The notes: generated from the letters alone by a model not told the origin. Positions 22,038 to 33,811 are shown, counted from the first letter of the stretch. The stretch is DNA of 64,000 nt from Erinaceus europaeus (GCF_950295315.1 NC_080168.1:64813838-64877837); one strand, 5' to 3'. A program made the numbers and translations.

Positions 22038-23256
22038 TATGTTAATTCTTCCAGCCCATGAACATGGAATATCTTTCCAATCCTTTGTGTCTTCTTCAAT
22101 TTCCTTGAGTAGTGACTCATAATTTTTAGTATACAAGTCTTTCACTTCTTTGGTTAGGTTTATTCCTAGATATTTTATTATTTTTGTTGCTGTTGTAAAT
22201 GGAATTGATTTCTGGATTTCATCTTCTTATAACTTAGTGTTTGCATAGAGCAATGCCACTGACTTTTGAATGTTAATTTTGTAGCCTGACACCTTACTGT
22301 ATTGCCTGATAATTCTTCCTGGATTCCTTAGGTTTTTCTATGTATAGTATCATGTCATCTGCAAATAGGGAGAGTTTGACTTCTTCTCTTTCAATCTGTA
22401 TCCCTTTAATTCCTTGCTCCTGCCTGATTGCTATGGCAAGAAGTTCCAACACTGTGTTGAATAGTAATGGTGATAGTGGGCAGCTCTGTCTAGTACCTTA
22501 TCTGAGGGGAAATGCTTCCAGTTTTTCACCATTGAGTATGAGGTTGGCTGTGAGCTTGCTATATATAGACTCCACTATATTGAGGAATTTTCCATCTATT
22601 CCCATTTTTTGTAGTGTTTTGATCCTAAAGGGATGTCATATTTTGTCAAAGGTTTTCTCTGTATCTATTGATATGACCATGTGGTTTTTGGTCTTGCTTT
22701 TATTGATGTGGTGGATCATGTTAATTGATTTACGTATATTAAATGACCGTTTGATGCCTGGGATAAACCCTACTTGGTCATGATGAACAGTCTTTTTAAT
22801 ATACTGCTGTATCCGGTTGTTCATCAGAGATATTGATCTGTAGTTTTCTTTTTTGGCTATGTCCCTGTCTGCTTTTGGTATCAGTGATTTTGGCTTCGTA
22901 GAAGCTGGAAGGGAGTATTCCTGTGTCTTTAGTCTTCTGGAAGACTTTTAAAAATAGAGATATTATTTCTTCTTTAAAGGATTTGTAGAATTCATTTGTT
23001 AAACCATCTGGTCTAGGACTTTTATTCTTGGGAAGGTTTTTGATAATTGTTTCAATTTCGTTGGCTGTGATGGGCCTGTTATGAGAAGTTTAATACCTAG
23101 GAGTTATTTATATTTTGCCATGTCTTAGACTTTTTCAAGCTTATTTTTCAAGTTAATGTATCTTCTATGATACTAAATTTAAAAAAAACCTTTAATCTAT
23201 TATATATGAATGTTGAGTTGAAAGGTGCCCAATTCTGTTTTATTTCCAGTGATTTT

Positions 23257-23332
23257 TTTTTTAGATTTTTTTAAAAAGTTTTATTTATTAAAAGGAAATG
23301 CTGACAAAACCATAGGATAAGAAGGATACAAC
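23257..23332 (-). mobile_element. 75-bp L1 stub with TSD
   Basis: Only the final part of an L1 3' UTR (gctgacaaaaccataggata, aagaaggatac) with a reversed A tail. Flanked by a perfect 16-bp duplication, tatttccagtgatttt, at 23241-23256 and 23333-23348. Confidence 0.9.
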
Positions 23333-23394
23333 TATTTCCAGTGATTTTATCATTGCATTTGGCATTCAACTTCATGTACCATCAGAACCTTCTC

Positions 23395-23788
23395 TCTCTC
23401 TTTCTCTCTCTCTTTCTTGCTGCACTACAGATCCACTGCTTCTGGTGGCCATATTTCTTTCCTTCTTTCCTTCCTTCCTTCTTTCCTTCCTTCCATCCTC
23501 CCTCCCTCCCTCCCTCCCTCCCTCCCTTTGTTCCTTTATTTATTTCTTGCTTTCTTGTTTTCCTTCTTGCTTTCTTTTTCTTTCTCCTTCATTGGATAGG
23601 ACAGAGAGAAGTTGAGAGAGGAGGGGGGAGGTAGGGAGAGAGAAAGATAGACACCTACAGATCTGCTTCGCTACTTGCAAAGCTTCTCCACTGCAGGTGG
23701 GGAGCTGGTTAATTGAATGCAGATTCTTGCATAGGTCTTTACACTTAGTACTATGTGCACTTAACTGGTTGTGTCATCGCCTGGACCC
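23395..23788 (-). mobile_element. Long-type SINE with expanded simple repeat, reversed
   Basis: Reversed 3' module (cagatccactgcttctggtggcc), pyrimidine tract, then ttggataggacagagagaag and acctacagatctgcttcgct. Diverged head. Confidence 0.82.
23458..23530 (+). repeat. (CCTT)n/(CCTC)n pyrimidine tract
   Basis: Runs of ttccttcc followed by ccctccctccc within the SINE linker. Confidence 0.93.
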
Positions 23789-24284
23789 CTGAATCTTCTC
23801 TGAGAAGGTTAGGCAGTGTGCTGTTACCACTTGCCCAAATGTCTAGCTTGTTGCTATGACAATATTTCTGGAAGAATCCCACTTGCCCCATCTCAGTTGG
23901 AATATCCCCCTGCTGTATCCTAAAAACCCTTATGTACTGAGATGATATCCTGGACTTGTCTCCTGCTGCAGTATTACAGTGTTAGTCTAACTGAACACTT
24001 AGCTCACCTACTAAGTCTACATATCCTTTACTTAAGAATCATTGAAAAAGTGATATTTGAAATATTGCTGAGATTTTGGTAGAAGTATTGTTAAATTCTT
24101 AAACATATATTGAAAATTGACATTGATCCCATATTTAATCTGTTTATCAGTTATATGTTCTTGTTAGTGAGACTTTTAAGAGTTTTTGCTTGCTTCTTGT
24201 ACAGTCATCTTTACTTAGAAATCATATTTTCTGTATCCTTTAACCTTAACATTAACTGAAGATTCCTCAAAATATTAAGAATGG

Positions 24285-24830
24285 GTCTATTTATGACCTA
24301 GCAATTCCTCTCGGAGGTGGCTATCCAAAGTACATAAGGGCACCTGCTTGAAGAGACCTGTACACACCTGGGTTTGTCACAGAGCTATTATTGGTAATAG
24401 ATGAAATTTGTAATCAACCCAACTACCTAATAGCAGGTAAATTGTTAAGAAAGTTGTGGTTTATACATAGAATACCACACAGTTGTAAGAAATAATGAGA
24501 TCTCTTTTGCTACAACTTGACTAGAACTTGAAGGAATTCTGGTAAGTGAGAAAAGTCAGAAGAAGTCATCTTGAATACCAGATGCCCTCACTCTTAGGTG
24601 GAACTTACACAAAGGGAAGACTGGTGGTGAAACTTGAACTAGCTGTGGTGTGTTATAGCAGAGCCGGGGTCTGTGGGCTGGGATGGGGGTGAGAGGTGGT
24701 AGAGGAAGAGGACACGTTTGTGGAGGGTATGGTGTGCTGACACCGTCATGGGGAGATAAGAAACTATACCTTCGAGAACAACAGTAATTGTAAATTGTCA
24801 TTTCCCCAATGAAGTGATTTGTCAAATCTT
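24285..24830 (+). mobile_element. Old L1 3' end in sense orientation
   Basis: In the plus frame it reads like the end of L1 ORF2 (tatgacctagcaattcctct; the taccacacagttgtaagaaat region corresponds to MEYY..VKNN). It continues into a G-rich 3' UTR. Heavily decayed. Confidence 0.7.
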
Positions 24831-25325
24831 CTGAGCACTTAAAATCACCATCAATCTGTAACTAATTCAGTGTGACAGCCTAAGACTCATCTGGTTCCCC
24901 AAAACTGTGTCACCCTGTAGAGAGCTGAATGCATGATATCCCCAGAGGAGTGGGTAGGAGAATAGTAGCAGCAGTTGTGGTCCAGCCCGGTGAGGTCTGA
25001 TTGGAGGGCTCCAGCAAAGGTCCTGAGGCTTGGCCTCTAGTGGGAAGCATGGCAGTGTCCTGAGCTCTGCAGTGGCAAGGCAGTGGAGCACCCCAGGTCC
25101 TGGGGTCTCAGCCAGAAAGGGGGCTGGCTTGGGAGAAGAGTCCTACCTATAGCTGGACCTGAAAGGGCTGCACATGGCCCTGAAAAGCTTTGGGGAGTCG
25201 AGCAACACTGGATGTACATTTATTTTGGGAGGATGTTCTTGCATTGACATATGCATTGAGGGGAGATGAGATGGAGGTTTTTTTTTAATTTTTACTTATT
25301 TTTTATTTATAAAATGCAAATATTG

Positions 25326-25670
25326 GGGGTTGGGCAGTGGCGCAGTGGGTTGAGCGCATGTGGCGCAAAGCGCAGGGACCAGCATAAGGATCCCGGTTCA
25401 AGCTCCTGGCTCCCCACCTGCAGGGGAGTTGCTTCACAGGCGGTGAAACAGGTCTGCAGGTGCCTATCTTTCCCCCTCTCTGTCTTCCCCTCTTCTCTTC
25501 ATTTCTCTCTGTCCTATCCAACAATGAACAACATCAACAATGGCAATAATAATAACCACAACGAGGCTACAACAACAAGGGCAACAAAAAGGGGGGGGGA
25601 TGGCCTCCAGGAGCAGTGGATTCATGGTGCAGGCACCGAACCCAGCAATAACCCTGGAGGAAAAAAAAAT
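25326..25670 (+). mobile_element. Long-type SINE with 3' module, TSD
   Basis: Head gggttgggcagtggcgcagt, ggatcccggttcaagctcct, CAACAA linker and atggcctccaggagcagtgg. Duplication aaaatg[c/g]aaatattg at 25311-25325 and 25671-25685. Confidence 0.93.
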
Positions 25671-25769
25671 AAAATGGAAATATTGATAAGACCATAGGAT
25701 AAGAGGGAGACAATTCCACACAGTTCCCACCACCAGAACTCCATATCCCACCCTCTCCCTTGATAGCTT

Positions 25770-25987
25770 ATTTGGAGGTTCTAGCAGGGGAGCACAGCTA
25801 TTCCTATACCCTTGACCGAAGGACCGGTCCATCTCTATTCGGGAAGGCTGTCCTCTTCAGTGGAGCACGCAGCTTCAGGAGGGAAGCCCATGGAGTGGTG
25901 AGGGAGGAAGGGGACACCTGCCTAGCCAGCCAGATCAGCGGAATCAACTCTGGAGATCAATGGGATGACAGGTGTCACAGCACATCC
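25770..25987 (-). pseudogene. RN7SK: 7SK RNA retropseudogene, 3'-truncated
   Basis: Read on the minus strand it starts GGATGTG at 25987 and carries several stretches of 7SK snRNA that I recognise: CATTGATCTCCAGAGTTGAT, GATCTGGCTGGCTAGGCAGG, GTCCCCTTCCTCCCTCACC, GGTCAAGGGTATA and CCCCTGCTAGAACCTCCAAA. It has a small deletion after the first bases and stops after about two thirds of 7SK, so the 3' hairpin and U tail are missing. It interrupts an L1 3' UTR. A short duplication a[g/a]ctt flanks it. 7SK pseudogenes truncated at the 3' end are a known L1-mobilised class. No promoter is expected. Confidence 0.9.
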
Positions 25988-26119
25988 AACTTCCCTATTC
26001 TTAATCCCTCTGGGAATATGGACCCAGGGTCATTATGAGGTGCAGAAGGTGGGAGTTCTGGCTTCTGTAATTGCTTCCCTGCTGAACATGGGTGTTGGCA
26101 GGTTGATCCATACTCCCAG

Positions 26120-26235
26120 CCTCTCTCTCTCTCCCTCTCTCCCTCTCTCTCTCTCTTTCTCTCCCTCTCTCTCCCTCTCTCTCTCCCTCTCCCTCTCCCT
26201 CTCCCTCTCCCTCCCCCTCTCTCCCCCTCACTCCC
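26120..26235 (+). repeat. (CT)n/(CCCTCT)n pyrimidine tract in L1 tail
   Basis: About 115 bp of almost uninterrupted pyrimidines, expanded from the CT-rich part of the L1 3' UTR (compare 43100). Confidence 0.95.
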
Positions 26236-26479
26236 CCCCCCCTTTCCCTAGTGGGGCAAGGATCTGGGGAGGCGGGGCTGAATTTTTTTTTTTTTTTTAA
26301 ATTCTTTGTTGAGACAAAAACATCTAACGGGAGTTCCTATCACAGGCTCTTAAGCTTGCTGTTGTTAAAAAATAGAATTAATACTTTACGTCACATTTCG
26401 CTTTCTCTTTTTGGGTAGCTTACTTTTGTTGTTGACATTTTTGCTCCGTCTTTAAAGATTTGTTACTATTCTGAATTCA

Positions 26480-26700
26480 TTTTATTTTCCTTTATCTTTT
26501 TATGGGGCTTAGTGGTTTACAGTACAGTTGTTGGCACATGGGTACAAGACCAAGACTGGTGTCTGCAAAACCTTCTTGCCTCCAGATTATGTCCATCATT
26601 GTGTGCCAGGACCTGCAAAGCCTCCTTCCCACCACCCCCTCCTTGTCCTCCTTCCCGGAATCTTTAGTCTGATACATTAATCCAAGAGAAATATGATGCA
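26480..26700 (-). mobile_element. Decayed L1 3' UTR fragment
   Basis: The segment tatctttttatggggcttag, tggtttacagtacagttgtt and later tccttcccggaatctttagt are a diverged version of the 3' UTR type at 13008 and 20053. Confidence 0.6.
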
Positions 26701-27979
26701 GCTTAAGACTGGGGAAATGAAGGTGGAGAGGATAGAGAGAGAAAGATCTAGGTTGTACAATAGATCAAGTACATCTTGGGGTTCAGTGAGACAAAGGAGT
26801 CTAGTATGTCTTAATTTTTTCTTCAAGTTCTCAGAACACTGTAGGCTGTAGTTCATATACTTTTCTTTAGACCAGAGAACTGGGCTCTGGCTACTGGTGG
26901 TGAGGCAGATCCAGATAGGACCTCTGGCATGACATACTGAGCATGTACTATGTCCTTAGCAGGCTTTCTTACTAAAATATCTATCCTATTTTGCTAGCAG
27001 AGTGATGTGCAATTAATGGGGCCTGGGACTGTGGCAGGGGGAAGCGATTTACTCCTTGAGTCCCCTGCTGCTCTCACTCAGTGTCTCCGGTCAGGGGCTC
27101 AAGCCCAGATGCTCACCTATGGCAACATGTGAGTCCTCTCCTGAGACTAGTTACACTCTTTAACGCTGTGGTAAGGCTTTCATCAGAAAATATTTCAGGA
27201 TTTCACTTGCACATGGTAATGTTTGCCCTCAGCCAGGTGCACCCTCAGTGGCTTCTATGTTAAGGCAATTTTACTTATAGGATATTTCCCAGATAGTTTT
27301 CCTCTAAAGAAATGAGATGCTAAACAGATTTTATTACATGTAAAAATCAAAAGGTGTGTGTATATATATATTTTTTCCATGTACTTATTTGCAACTCATG
27401 TCTTTCTCCAAAAGTTTTGTCTTTTATTTTGTTAATTTAAACATCAAAATAATTATGTAGAAAACTATAAGATTAAAAAGTGAAGATCAGGAAATAATAG
27501 TAGATGCATTCAACAAGAAAGAAGCCAGGGCATCCATGATTATCTCCAAGCTATTTAACAATCCCATTTAACAAATAGTTTGTATTCTCTGATCACTGGT
27601 TTTCTACTCAACTGAAAGGGGGGCAGAGTCATGATTTGTAAAGGAAAGTTTGCCACTCCCTTCAGGGGAGTTGCACTGAACATGAGTAGACTTTGCAGTT
27701 GTGGTCTTAGAATTTATGTGGTGAATTGTTTGCACTTAAGGAGCAGCCTAAACTTCACGAGTGGCAGAGCAGTGAGCAGGAGGGGTCCTTTTTCTCTGGC
27801 CTCTGGTGCTATGCTCATTTCACAGGAGAAACACCGCATTTTCTGTACCAGAAACTAGCAAGGCTTAATGTTGTTGGCTTTGTGAAGGGATTATGTAGGA
27901 AATAAACATATCTGGTTTTTAACCTCTTTTTTTTTGTTTATAAATGAGGTAGTGGAATTCCATAAGAACTATATTTTTG
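26701..27979. other. Unique intron sequence
   Basis: AT-rich, including a short TATATA stretch near 27360. Nothing recognised. Confidence 0.6.
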
Positions 27980-28226
27980 GGGTCGGGCGGTAATGCAGTG
28001 GGTTAAGTGCAAGGACCAGTATAAGGATTCCATTTTGAGCCCCTGGATCCCCACCTGCCCAGGAGTCACTTCACAGGCGGTGAAGCAGGTCTGCAGGTGT
28101 CTATCTTTCTCTTCCCCTCCTCTCTCTATTTCTCTTTGTCCTATCCAACAATGACATTAACAACAGTAATAACTACAACAACAATAAAACAAGGGCAACA
28201 AAAGGGAAAATAATAAAAAAAAATTA
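27980..28226 (+). mobile_element. Long-type SINE, with TSD
   Basis: Head ggggtcgggcggtaatgcag, tcacaggcggtgaagcaggt, linker acaagggcaacaaaaggg. The duplication aactatattttt occurs at about 27967 and 28227. Confidence 0.9.
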
Positions 28227-28237
28227 AAAACTATATT

Positions 28238-28424
28238 TTTTTCTTATGATAGAGACAGAAATGGAGGGAGGAAGCAGAGGGAGAGAGAGGGGTGAGGTTG
28301 CCTGGTCCACTGCTTGTGAATCTCCTCTAACCCCTGCCTTATAGGTGGGAACTAGGGACTTGAACCCAGGTCCACAAGTATGGTAGCATATGTGCCTTCC
28401 CAGCTGCTCCACCAACAGCCCCAA
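28238..28424 (-). mobile_element. tRNA-derived SINE, reversed
   Basis: Contains gatagagacagaaatggagg, gggacttgaacccaggtcca and the reversed head gctgctccaccaacagcccc. Confidence 0.78.
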
Positions 28425-30839
28425 TAAATAGATGTGTAACTTTTCTATTTAGGCCACTCAGTCATATGATAATTTTGTTGAAAAGCACTTAGAATAGGAA
28501 ATTTTCTTTCCCTTGGTGACTTGAAGATAGAGGCTAGTGATAAACTTCAGCACTGGAAAAGAAACAAGAAATAGTGGTGTTTGGAGAAAAGCTGTAATCC
28601 GTTTACTTTCCACTCACCTCATAAAATTGATCTTTTCAAAAACAACATGTTTTTTTTCACACCTGGAACCTACATATGATATTGAATGGAAAATAAAGAA
28701 GTCTTCCTGAAATAACAACACAAGGTAAAATGTGAATCAGTTCCCTGTTATGCAAACAATGATCCCATTCCATGCTGGCTTTCAAGGGCCAATCATTTTT
28801 ATGAAAGTCTTACCAGAGAAAGGTGTTTGGGTTGGATTTTCAAGCCTCTGTCCTTTGGTTGACTCCCTTTCCTTCTATCCATGCTAGAGCAGCTGTTTAT
28901 AGTGTTGTGGCATTGACTCCATTCCTGTTGCATTCTTCCTTTTGCCCGCCCCCCACCCCAGGCCCAGCAGAGACACACAGGCTCCTCTGCAACATACAGG
29001 CCACAAGTGGAGCTGCTCTTCACATGCACGATGCCCACCAGCCATGCCCAGATATGCGCTAAGCCTGACACTGCAGTGAGTAGCCAGGTGGCAGACACAG
29101 CTGCGTGGCTGGTGGGTGCCATCAGACACCCTGACAGCACGGGCCTCACGCAGCCAGCTGCTCAGTCCTCTTGATGCACTGTCGGCTGGGACAGACTGTA
29201 TGGTGTAGCTGGACCCACAAGAAGATGCCTGGGCACTGCCCTCGTGGCATTTTCAGCAGCCAGATGCGGCAGGGGGCATTGAGTTCCCACCATATAGCCT
29301 GTTCTGAGATTCATCCTTTAAAAAAAAAAAAGGCTAAGACTGAGGAGACAGCATAGTAGTTCTGCAAAAGACTCTCCTGCCTGAGACTGCAAAAGGCCCA
29401 AGTTCAGCTCCCATTAGCCAGAGCTCAGCAGGGCTCTGGTCTCTCTCTCCCTTTCTCTTTGTATCTCTTTCATTAAAATAAATTTTAAAAAATGTTAGTC
29501 CATGCTTACAATAGTAGTTCTTACTAGTAAGGATCCTAGCAAGTGACTTTAGCTTGTTCTCTTATTTTCTTTCATTTCAGCAAAATAGGTTGGAGTTTCC
29601 AGAGTAGGATTTATTTTTGTCCTTTCAGTTAAGAACCCAAGTCAAAGGCATCTGTCAGGATTGTAATCTGGTGGTTTTTTAAATGTATTAAAAAGACCAG
29701 GAACGCTTCTGAAGCCGAAACAGCCACTTGCAGATTTCTCCTTATATTTATTTCACCTTGGTCACATAAAGACTTATGAACTGCAGGCTCAACACCCCTC
29801 TCTAGCCCCTGAGGCGCGTTTAAAGACTGGGAGTTGCGTGCCTGTGGTTTCTGAGTTGTCAGTCGTCTCCAGGATGGGTCTTGCGGCTAGAGCTCCTCGG
29901 CCAGCACAGCTGTCCTCTGCGCAGAGGGTCATGTGAGGAAACGGGGCGGGGGCTGCCCAGGAGCCCAGGAGGGGGCAAGGGCCTTGCCAGGCCCTCTCTA
30001 GGAGGCCGCCTGGGGGAGTGCTATGGACAGGCCCCAGATCCTGAGCTTTGCAGCCCAGGACTTGGTGGGGGTGATGCCCATAATAAGCCCCAGACTATTT
30101 TGGGAAGAATGTCTTGGTGCCACCGCATCCTGCCCTCAGCCAGGAGAGCTGGCTGCATCTGCAGTTAAATTCACCCCAATCTACTTACTGAGTCAGATAC
30201 AAGAGGCAGAAGTAGAACCTAGAGCCCGTCCTGTGGAGAAATTTTCACTTCTCTAATTAGAGTAGTGATAAAGCCATACCCTGTGAAGGGTGCTTCTTTG
30301 GGAATGTTTCTCAGGCCTTGAGAAGTGAGTGCATGTTTACAGCTCCAACTGCTGCTAGAAGTGAGGGGTGTAGGACGTAAAAATGTATAGAGAACTAACA
30401 TTTGTTATCCCCTAGAAAGTCTAACTTTGGATCTAATGTGATTCACACGAGTGCTATGTGATAAATTAGATAGGCAGGGTCAGGTTTAGTAGTTGTGTTA
30501 TCGGGTGAGGCATATGCACTGTAGGCTGTGATCATGAGAGAATGGTTTCTTGGGGCAGGAAGAGCACACCTGGCTGGGCACACATGCTGCCATCTTGTTG
30601 GGGTTCCAGTCTGGCACCACGCAGGCTCTGGAGGAAGCTCTGGTGCTGTGTTTTCTCTCTGTATGTGTGTGTGTCTGAATGAAGAGGCTGCCCGTGCTTA
30701 CTTACAGGAACACAGGAGCCTATCTCTTCTTGACCTAGTTAGGTTGCTGTGGGAAACTTCAGAAAGAGGCATGGAGACATGGAAACAGGCTTTACTTAAA
30801 GCAGTTTTTAAAAGCACCTAATAATAGGAGTTAATTAGG
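28425..30839. other. Mostly unique intron, with a GC-rich block
   Basis: Apart from the SINE at 29333-29493 nothing is recognised. 29860-30150 is notably GC-rich (ggaaacggggcgggggctgc). Open frames near 28800-29150 on both strands lack family signatures. Confidence 0.55.
29333..29493 (+). mobile_element. SINE of the third type
   Basis: Head gaggagacagcatagtagtt, gcaaaagactctcctgcctg, agccagagctcagcagggct, CT tract and cattaaaataaattttaaaa tail. Complement of the copies at 2475 and 49475. Confidence 0.82.
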
Positions 30840-31295
30840 ATTTATTTATGTCTTCTTAAATTTTTATTTGTTAGTAGTTTGTTACAAGATTATAAAATTA
30901 TAGTGTATAGCTTCACACCACACCCACCACCAAAGTTCTGTGTCCCCACCCTTCCACTGACTGACAGTCATCACCAGAGTTCTTACAAGTCTTAGAAACA
31001 GTTTGCTTGCTTCTGGCTTTGTTTGTTTGTTTTGCAAGTTCATATGAATCAGATCTCTAGATTCCACATATGAGTGAAACCATCTGGTAATTGTATTTCA
31101 TCTCTTATTTTTTTAAGCATAATCACCTCCAGTTTCATCCATTTTGTCCCAAAGGACACTGTATCTTTTTTATTGCAGGGTAGTATTTCATGGAGTATGT
31201 ATCCCATAACTTCTTTATCCAATCATCTGATGATGGGCATTTAGGCTGCTTCCAGTCTAAATGTTCATTGTTTTCTTAGCATTGTAATGGAATAG
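30840..31295 (-). mobile_element. Old L1 3' end, reversed
   Basis: Contains caccacacccaccaccaaag, cacatatgagtgaaaccatc and gggtagtatttcatggagta, then gatgatgggcatttaggctg, the reversed end of ORF2 and its 3' UTR. Decayed. Confidence 0.8.
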
Positions 31296-31527
31296 TCTCC
31301 TGTCTGTGAAGAGATGAGTCAGTGTAGCATCATCTGTTTCTATTTCCTCCCTGTCTCTGCCACCCCTACTAGTCTGCCCTTCTCATGTGCCCAAGGTTCA
31401 GAAAGCCTGCCTCGGCAGAACAGTTTGAAGAAGCTTAAGTGCCTTCCGTGTTGGGGTGCAGAGAACTTCTGTATGTGAAACATTAATGCTGACACCTGTG
31501 TTTGCCCCTGGGAAGTCACTTCCTATT

Positions 31528-31610
31528 CTTCCTCTTCTTCTCCTCCTCTTTCTTCTCTCTCTCTTCCCCCCCCCCTCTCTCTCTTTCTCTCTTTCTCTCT
31601 TTCTGTGTCT
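31528..31610 (+). repeat. Pyrimidine-rich (CT)n tract
   Basis: CTT/CT repeats with an internal C run (cttccccccccc). Possibly the middle of a decayed SINE. Confidence 0.8.
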
Positions 31611-32308
31611 GGTCTCTGGCTTGCCTAACAAGGTAAGGAATTCCAGTGGAGAGCATCTTACCTATTCAGCTGTTGGAACTTTTAATCTGTGAAGTGGCAT
31701 AAAGAAGATAAGCAGGGGCCTGAAGCAAGCAGGCCAATATAGCAATAGTTGATGGAGAAATGAGCACACCCCCTCCCTCAGGCCTCAGGCTGCTCTCACA
31801 ACTCTCACTATCTGTGATGCTGACAGCTGAGTATCTTCCCTCGCAAACACAGCCCTGCAGTTCTGGGGAGTTCCCTCCTCTGCTTGAGGGGGAGTGGTCC
31901 ATTTTTCTGCATTGCTCACAATAGAGAGAGAAGGTTCTCTATGGCGAGCTCCCACATGGCCCTTAGCGAAACTTATCAGCATAGCTCCAATGGTGCAGTG
32001 TGCCCATCATCTCCATGTCCACAGAAGGAGCCTCTTCACTCAACTTCCCAGCTCCTGCCAAGCACCCGGCTCTGCACTGGGTGGCTGCTCACTGTGATGC
32101 AGCCCCCGGCTTATGGGAATCATTGGTGATCCCAGCACTGGACAAGTGAGGTGACTCCCCTGGGCTTCAGAGCAAGTCAAACTCACCGTCCAGTCCTTAG
32201 ACAGGATTGATGGCCTACCATACTGGCTAGGAGTTGAAGCATCACTGTGATGTCTTCAGAGGGGACAGACTTCTTGTGCAGGGCTTAATTGTAAAAGAAT
32301 TTTATTTG

Positions 32309-32567
32309 AGGAGCTAGGCAGTGGCACATCTGATAGAGCACACATTACCAAGCACAAGGACCTCTGTTTAAGCCCCTGGTCCTCACCTGCAGAGGGGGGA
32401 AGCTTCATGAGCTGTGAAGCAGTGCTGTAGTTATCTCTCTTTCCCTTTCTATCTCCCCTTCCATCTTAATTTTTCTTTGTATTAAAAAAAGGTGGTGGTG
32501 GTCTCCTGGAGTAGTAGATTCATTGTGCAGGCTCAGAACCCCAGAAATAATACTGATGGCAAGAAAC
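32309..32567 (+). mobile_element. SINE with 3' module, diverged
   Basis: Head gaggagctaggcagtggcac, tttaagcccctggtcctcac, gcttcatgagctgtgaagca, then the module ctcctggagtagtagattca. Confidence 0.8.
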
Positions 32568-33177
32568 CCCCCCCCTTTTTTTTTTAGTACCTTGACCGTT
32601 TTAAACAGAACTGAGATATGCACCACCCCACCCCACCCCCAACTCATTCCTTTCTGACTTTGCTTTCCATGAGTCTTGTCTGTTTCCATTGACTTGGTAC
32701 AGCCACAGCTTGTTAAGTACACGCCCTCCTGCAGAGGAGGAAGCCCTGCAGAGCAGTCAGAACCTAAAAGACAGCACCACGTAAAACCTGTTTGACTTGC
32801 CATGGATACTTTATTTTTCACAAAGGATTGTGGGTTTTCTCTTACCCCAATCTGCTCCTCTAAGAAGCACAAGTAGATAATTTTATCTAATTTCTTAGTA
32901 ATAAATGGAATAAGTAAACAGGCAACTCCCAGTCACTAGGGCCCTAATTCAAAGAACTGGGACACTCCCAGGGTAGAACTGGTTGGAATATTTTATTCCC
33001 GTCTAGGCTGGCTAGCTGTGAGCAGAAAATAATTAGTAATTGATGGTAGGAAGAGACTGATTCATAGATACACTAATCAGAATAATAACCATTGGAAAAT
33101 TGGGGTCTTTTCCATATTATGCTGGTAGATGTGACTTTCAAAAGTCTCTCAAGTGTTACTGGGCAAACAAAATTAAC

Positions 33178-33179
<2 letters not shown>

Positions 33180-33227
<48 letters not shown>

Positions 33228-33292
33228 TATATGAATATATATATATGGAATATATGTATGGGGGATATATATATATATATATGGGAGATATA

Positions 33293-33345
<53 letters not shown>
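33180..33345 (+). repeat. Long (TA)n microsatellite
   Basis: About 165 bp of TA repeats with short interruptions (tgaatat, tggaatat, gggggat, gtgtgta). Confidence 0.97.
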
Positions 33346-33347
<2 letters not shown>

Positions 33348-33811
33348 TTTTAGCAGTGGTTACAGTGTGGAGTTTTTTTTTTGTAGCTGTGGTTGCATTA
33401 TCTTTTAAAGAAAACTTGTAAGAAGGCTTAATAATTCAACTTTAAGACTTTATTTTAAGCTAATGTTTAGCAAGGTTAGGCTTAGTCCAGTGGTGACTAC
33501 TTTATTTTTAAAACTCAAAAGTTTTGTTCACATCCTACTAGACTGTTATTTCTAGCACACATAATTTTCACCCCAAGAAAATGAAGACAACTTTGGGGAG
33601 TGCTTATAAATATCATTGTAGGCCCGGGACTACTGTTGAGACATTTCCCAGAAGAAAGCAAAGAAGTGCCCACACAATGCCTGTGGGAGAGCCCTTTTCT
33701 GACCTACACTAAAATTTGATAAGTAATCTCACTTTGCCTGCTTAGTGGATCATACATTTTTATAAAGGGAGTTTTCTAGGTTGCTATCAACTGGAAAATG
33801 ATACTTAACCT

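Larger units (their letters stand above)
20053..23083 (-). mobile_element. Older L1, copy F
   Basis: Minus-strand L1 from a 3' UTR start (atttctttattggggattaa) through ORF2 remnants to the reverse transcriptase N-terminal part. It holds a nested SINE (20981-21261) and an inverted duplication near 21875-22037. Frames are decayed: open pieces such as 20468-20848 and 21199-21666 carry [16 protein letters not shown] and [18 protein letters not shown]. Confidence 0.88.
25277..26285 (-). mobile_element. L1 3' UTR tail with SINE and 7SK inside
   Basis: Reversed A tail at 25277, then L1 3' UTR pieces at 25277-25325, 25671-25769 and 25988-26285 (ccataggataagagggagac, caccaccagaactccatatc, ggtgggagttctggcttctg). 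Interrupted by a plus SINE and by a 7SK retropseudogene. Confidence 0.88.

Noticed and set aside
25760..26038. A 92-codon plus-strand frame across the 7SK region
   Set aside because: It is the antisense reading of a 7SK pseudogene and L1 3' UTR.
28799..29149. Overlapping open frames of 80-116 codons on both strands
   Set aside because: Composition-driven. No recognisable family, and open frames on both strands at once argue for chance.
33180..33345. Possible CRISPR-like or structured repeat array
   Set aside because: Simple TA microsatellite. There are no spacers, and the context is a mammalian intron.
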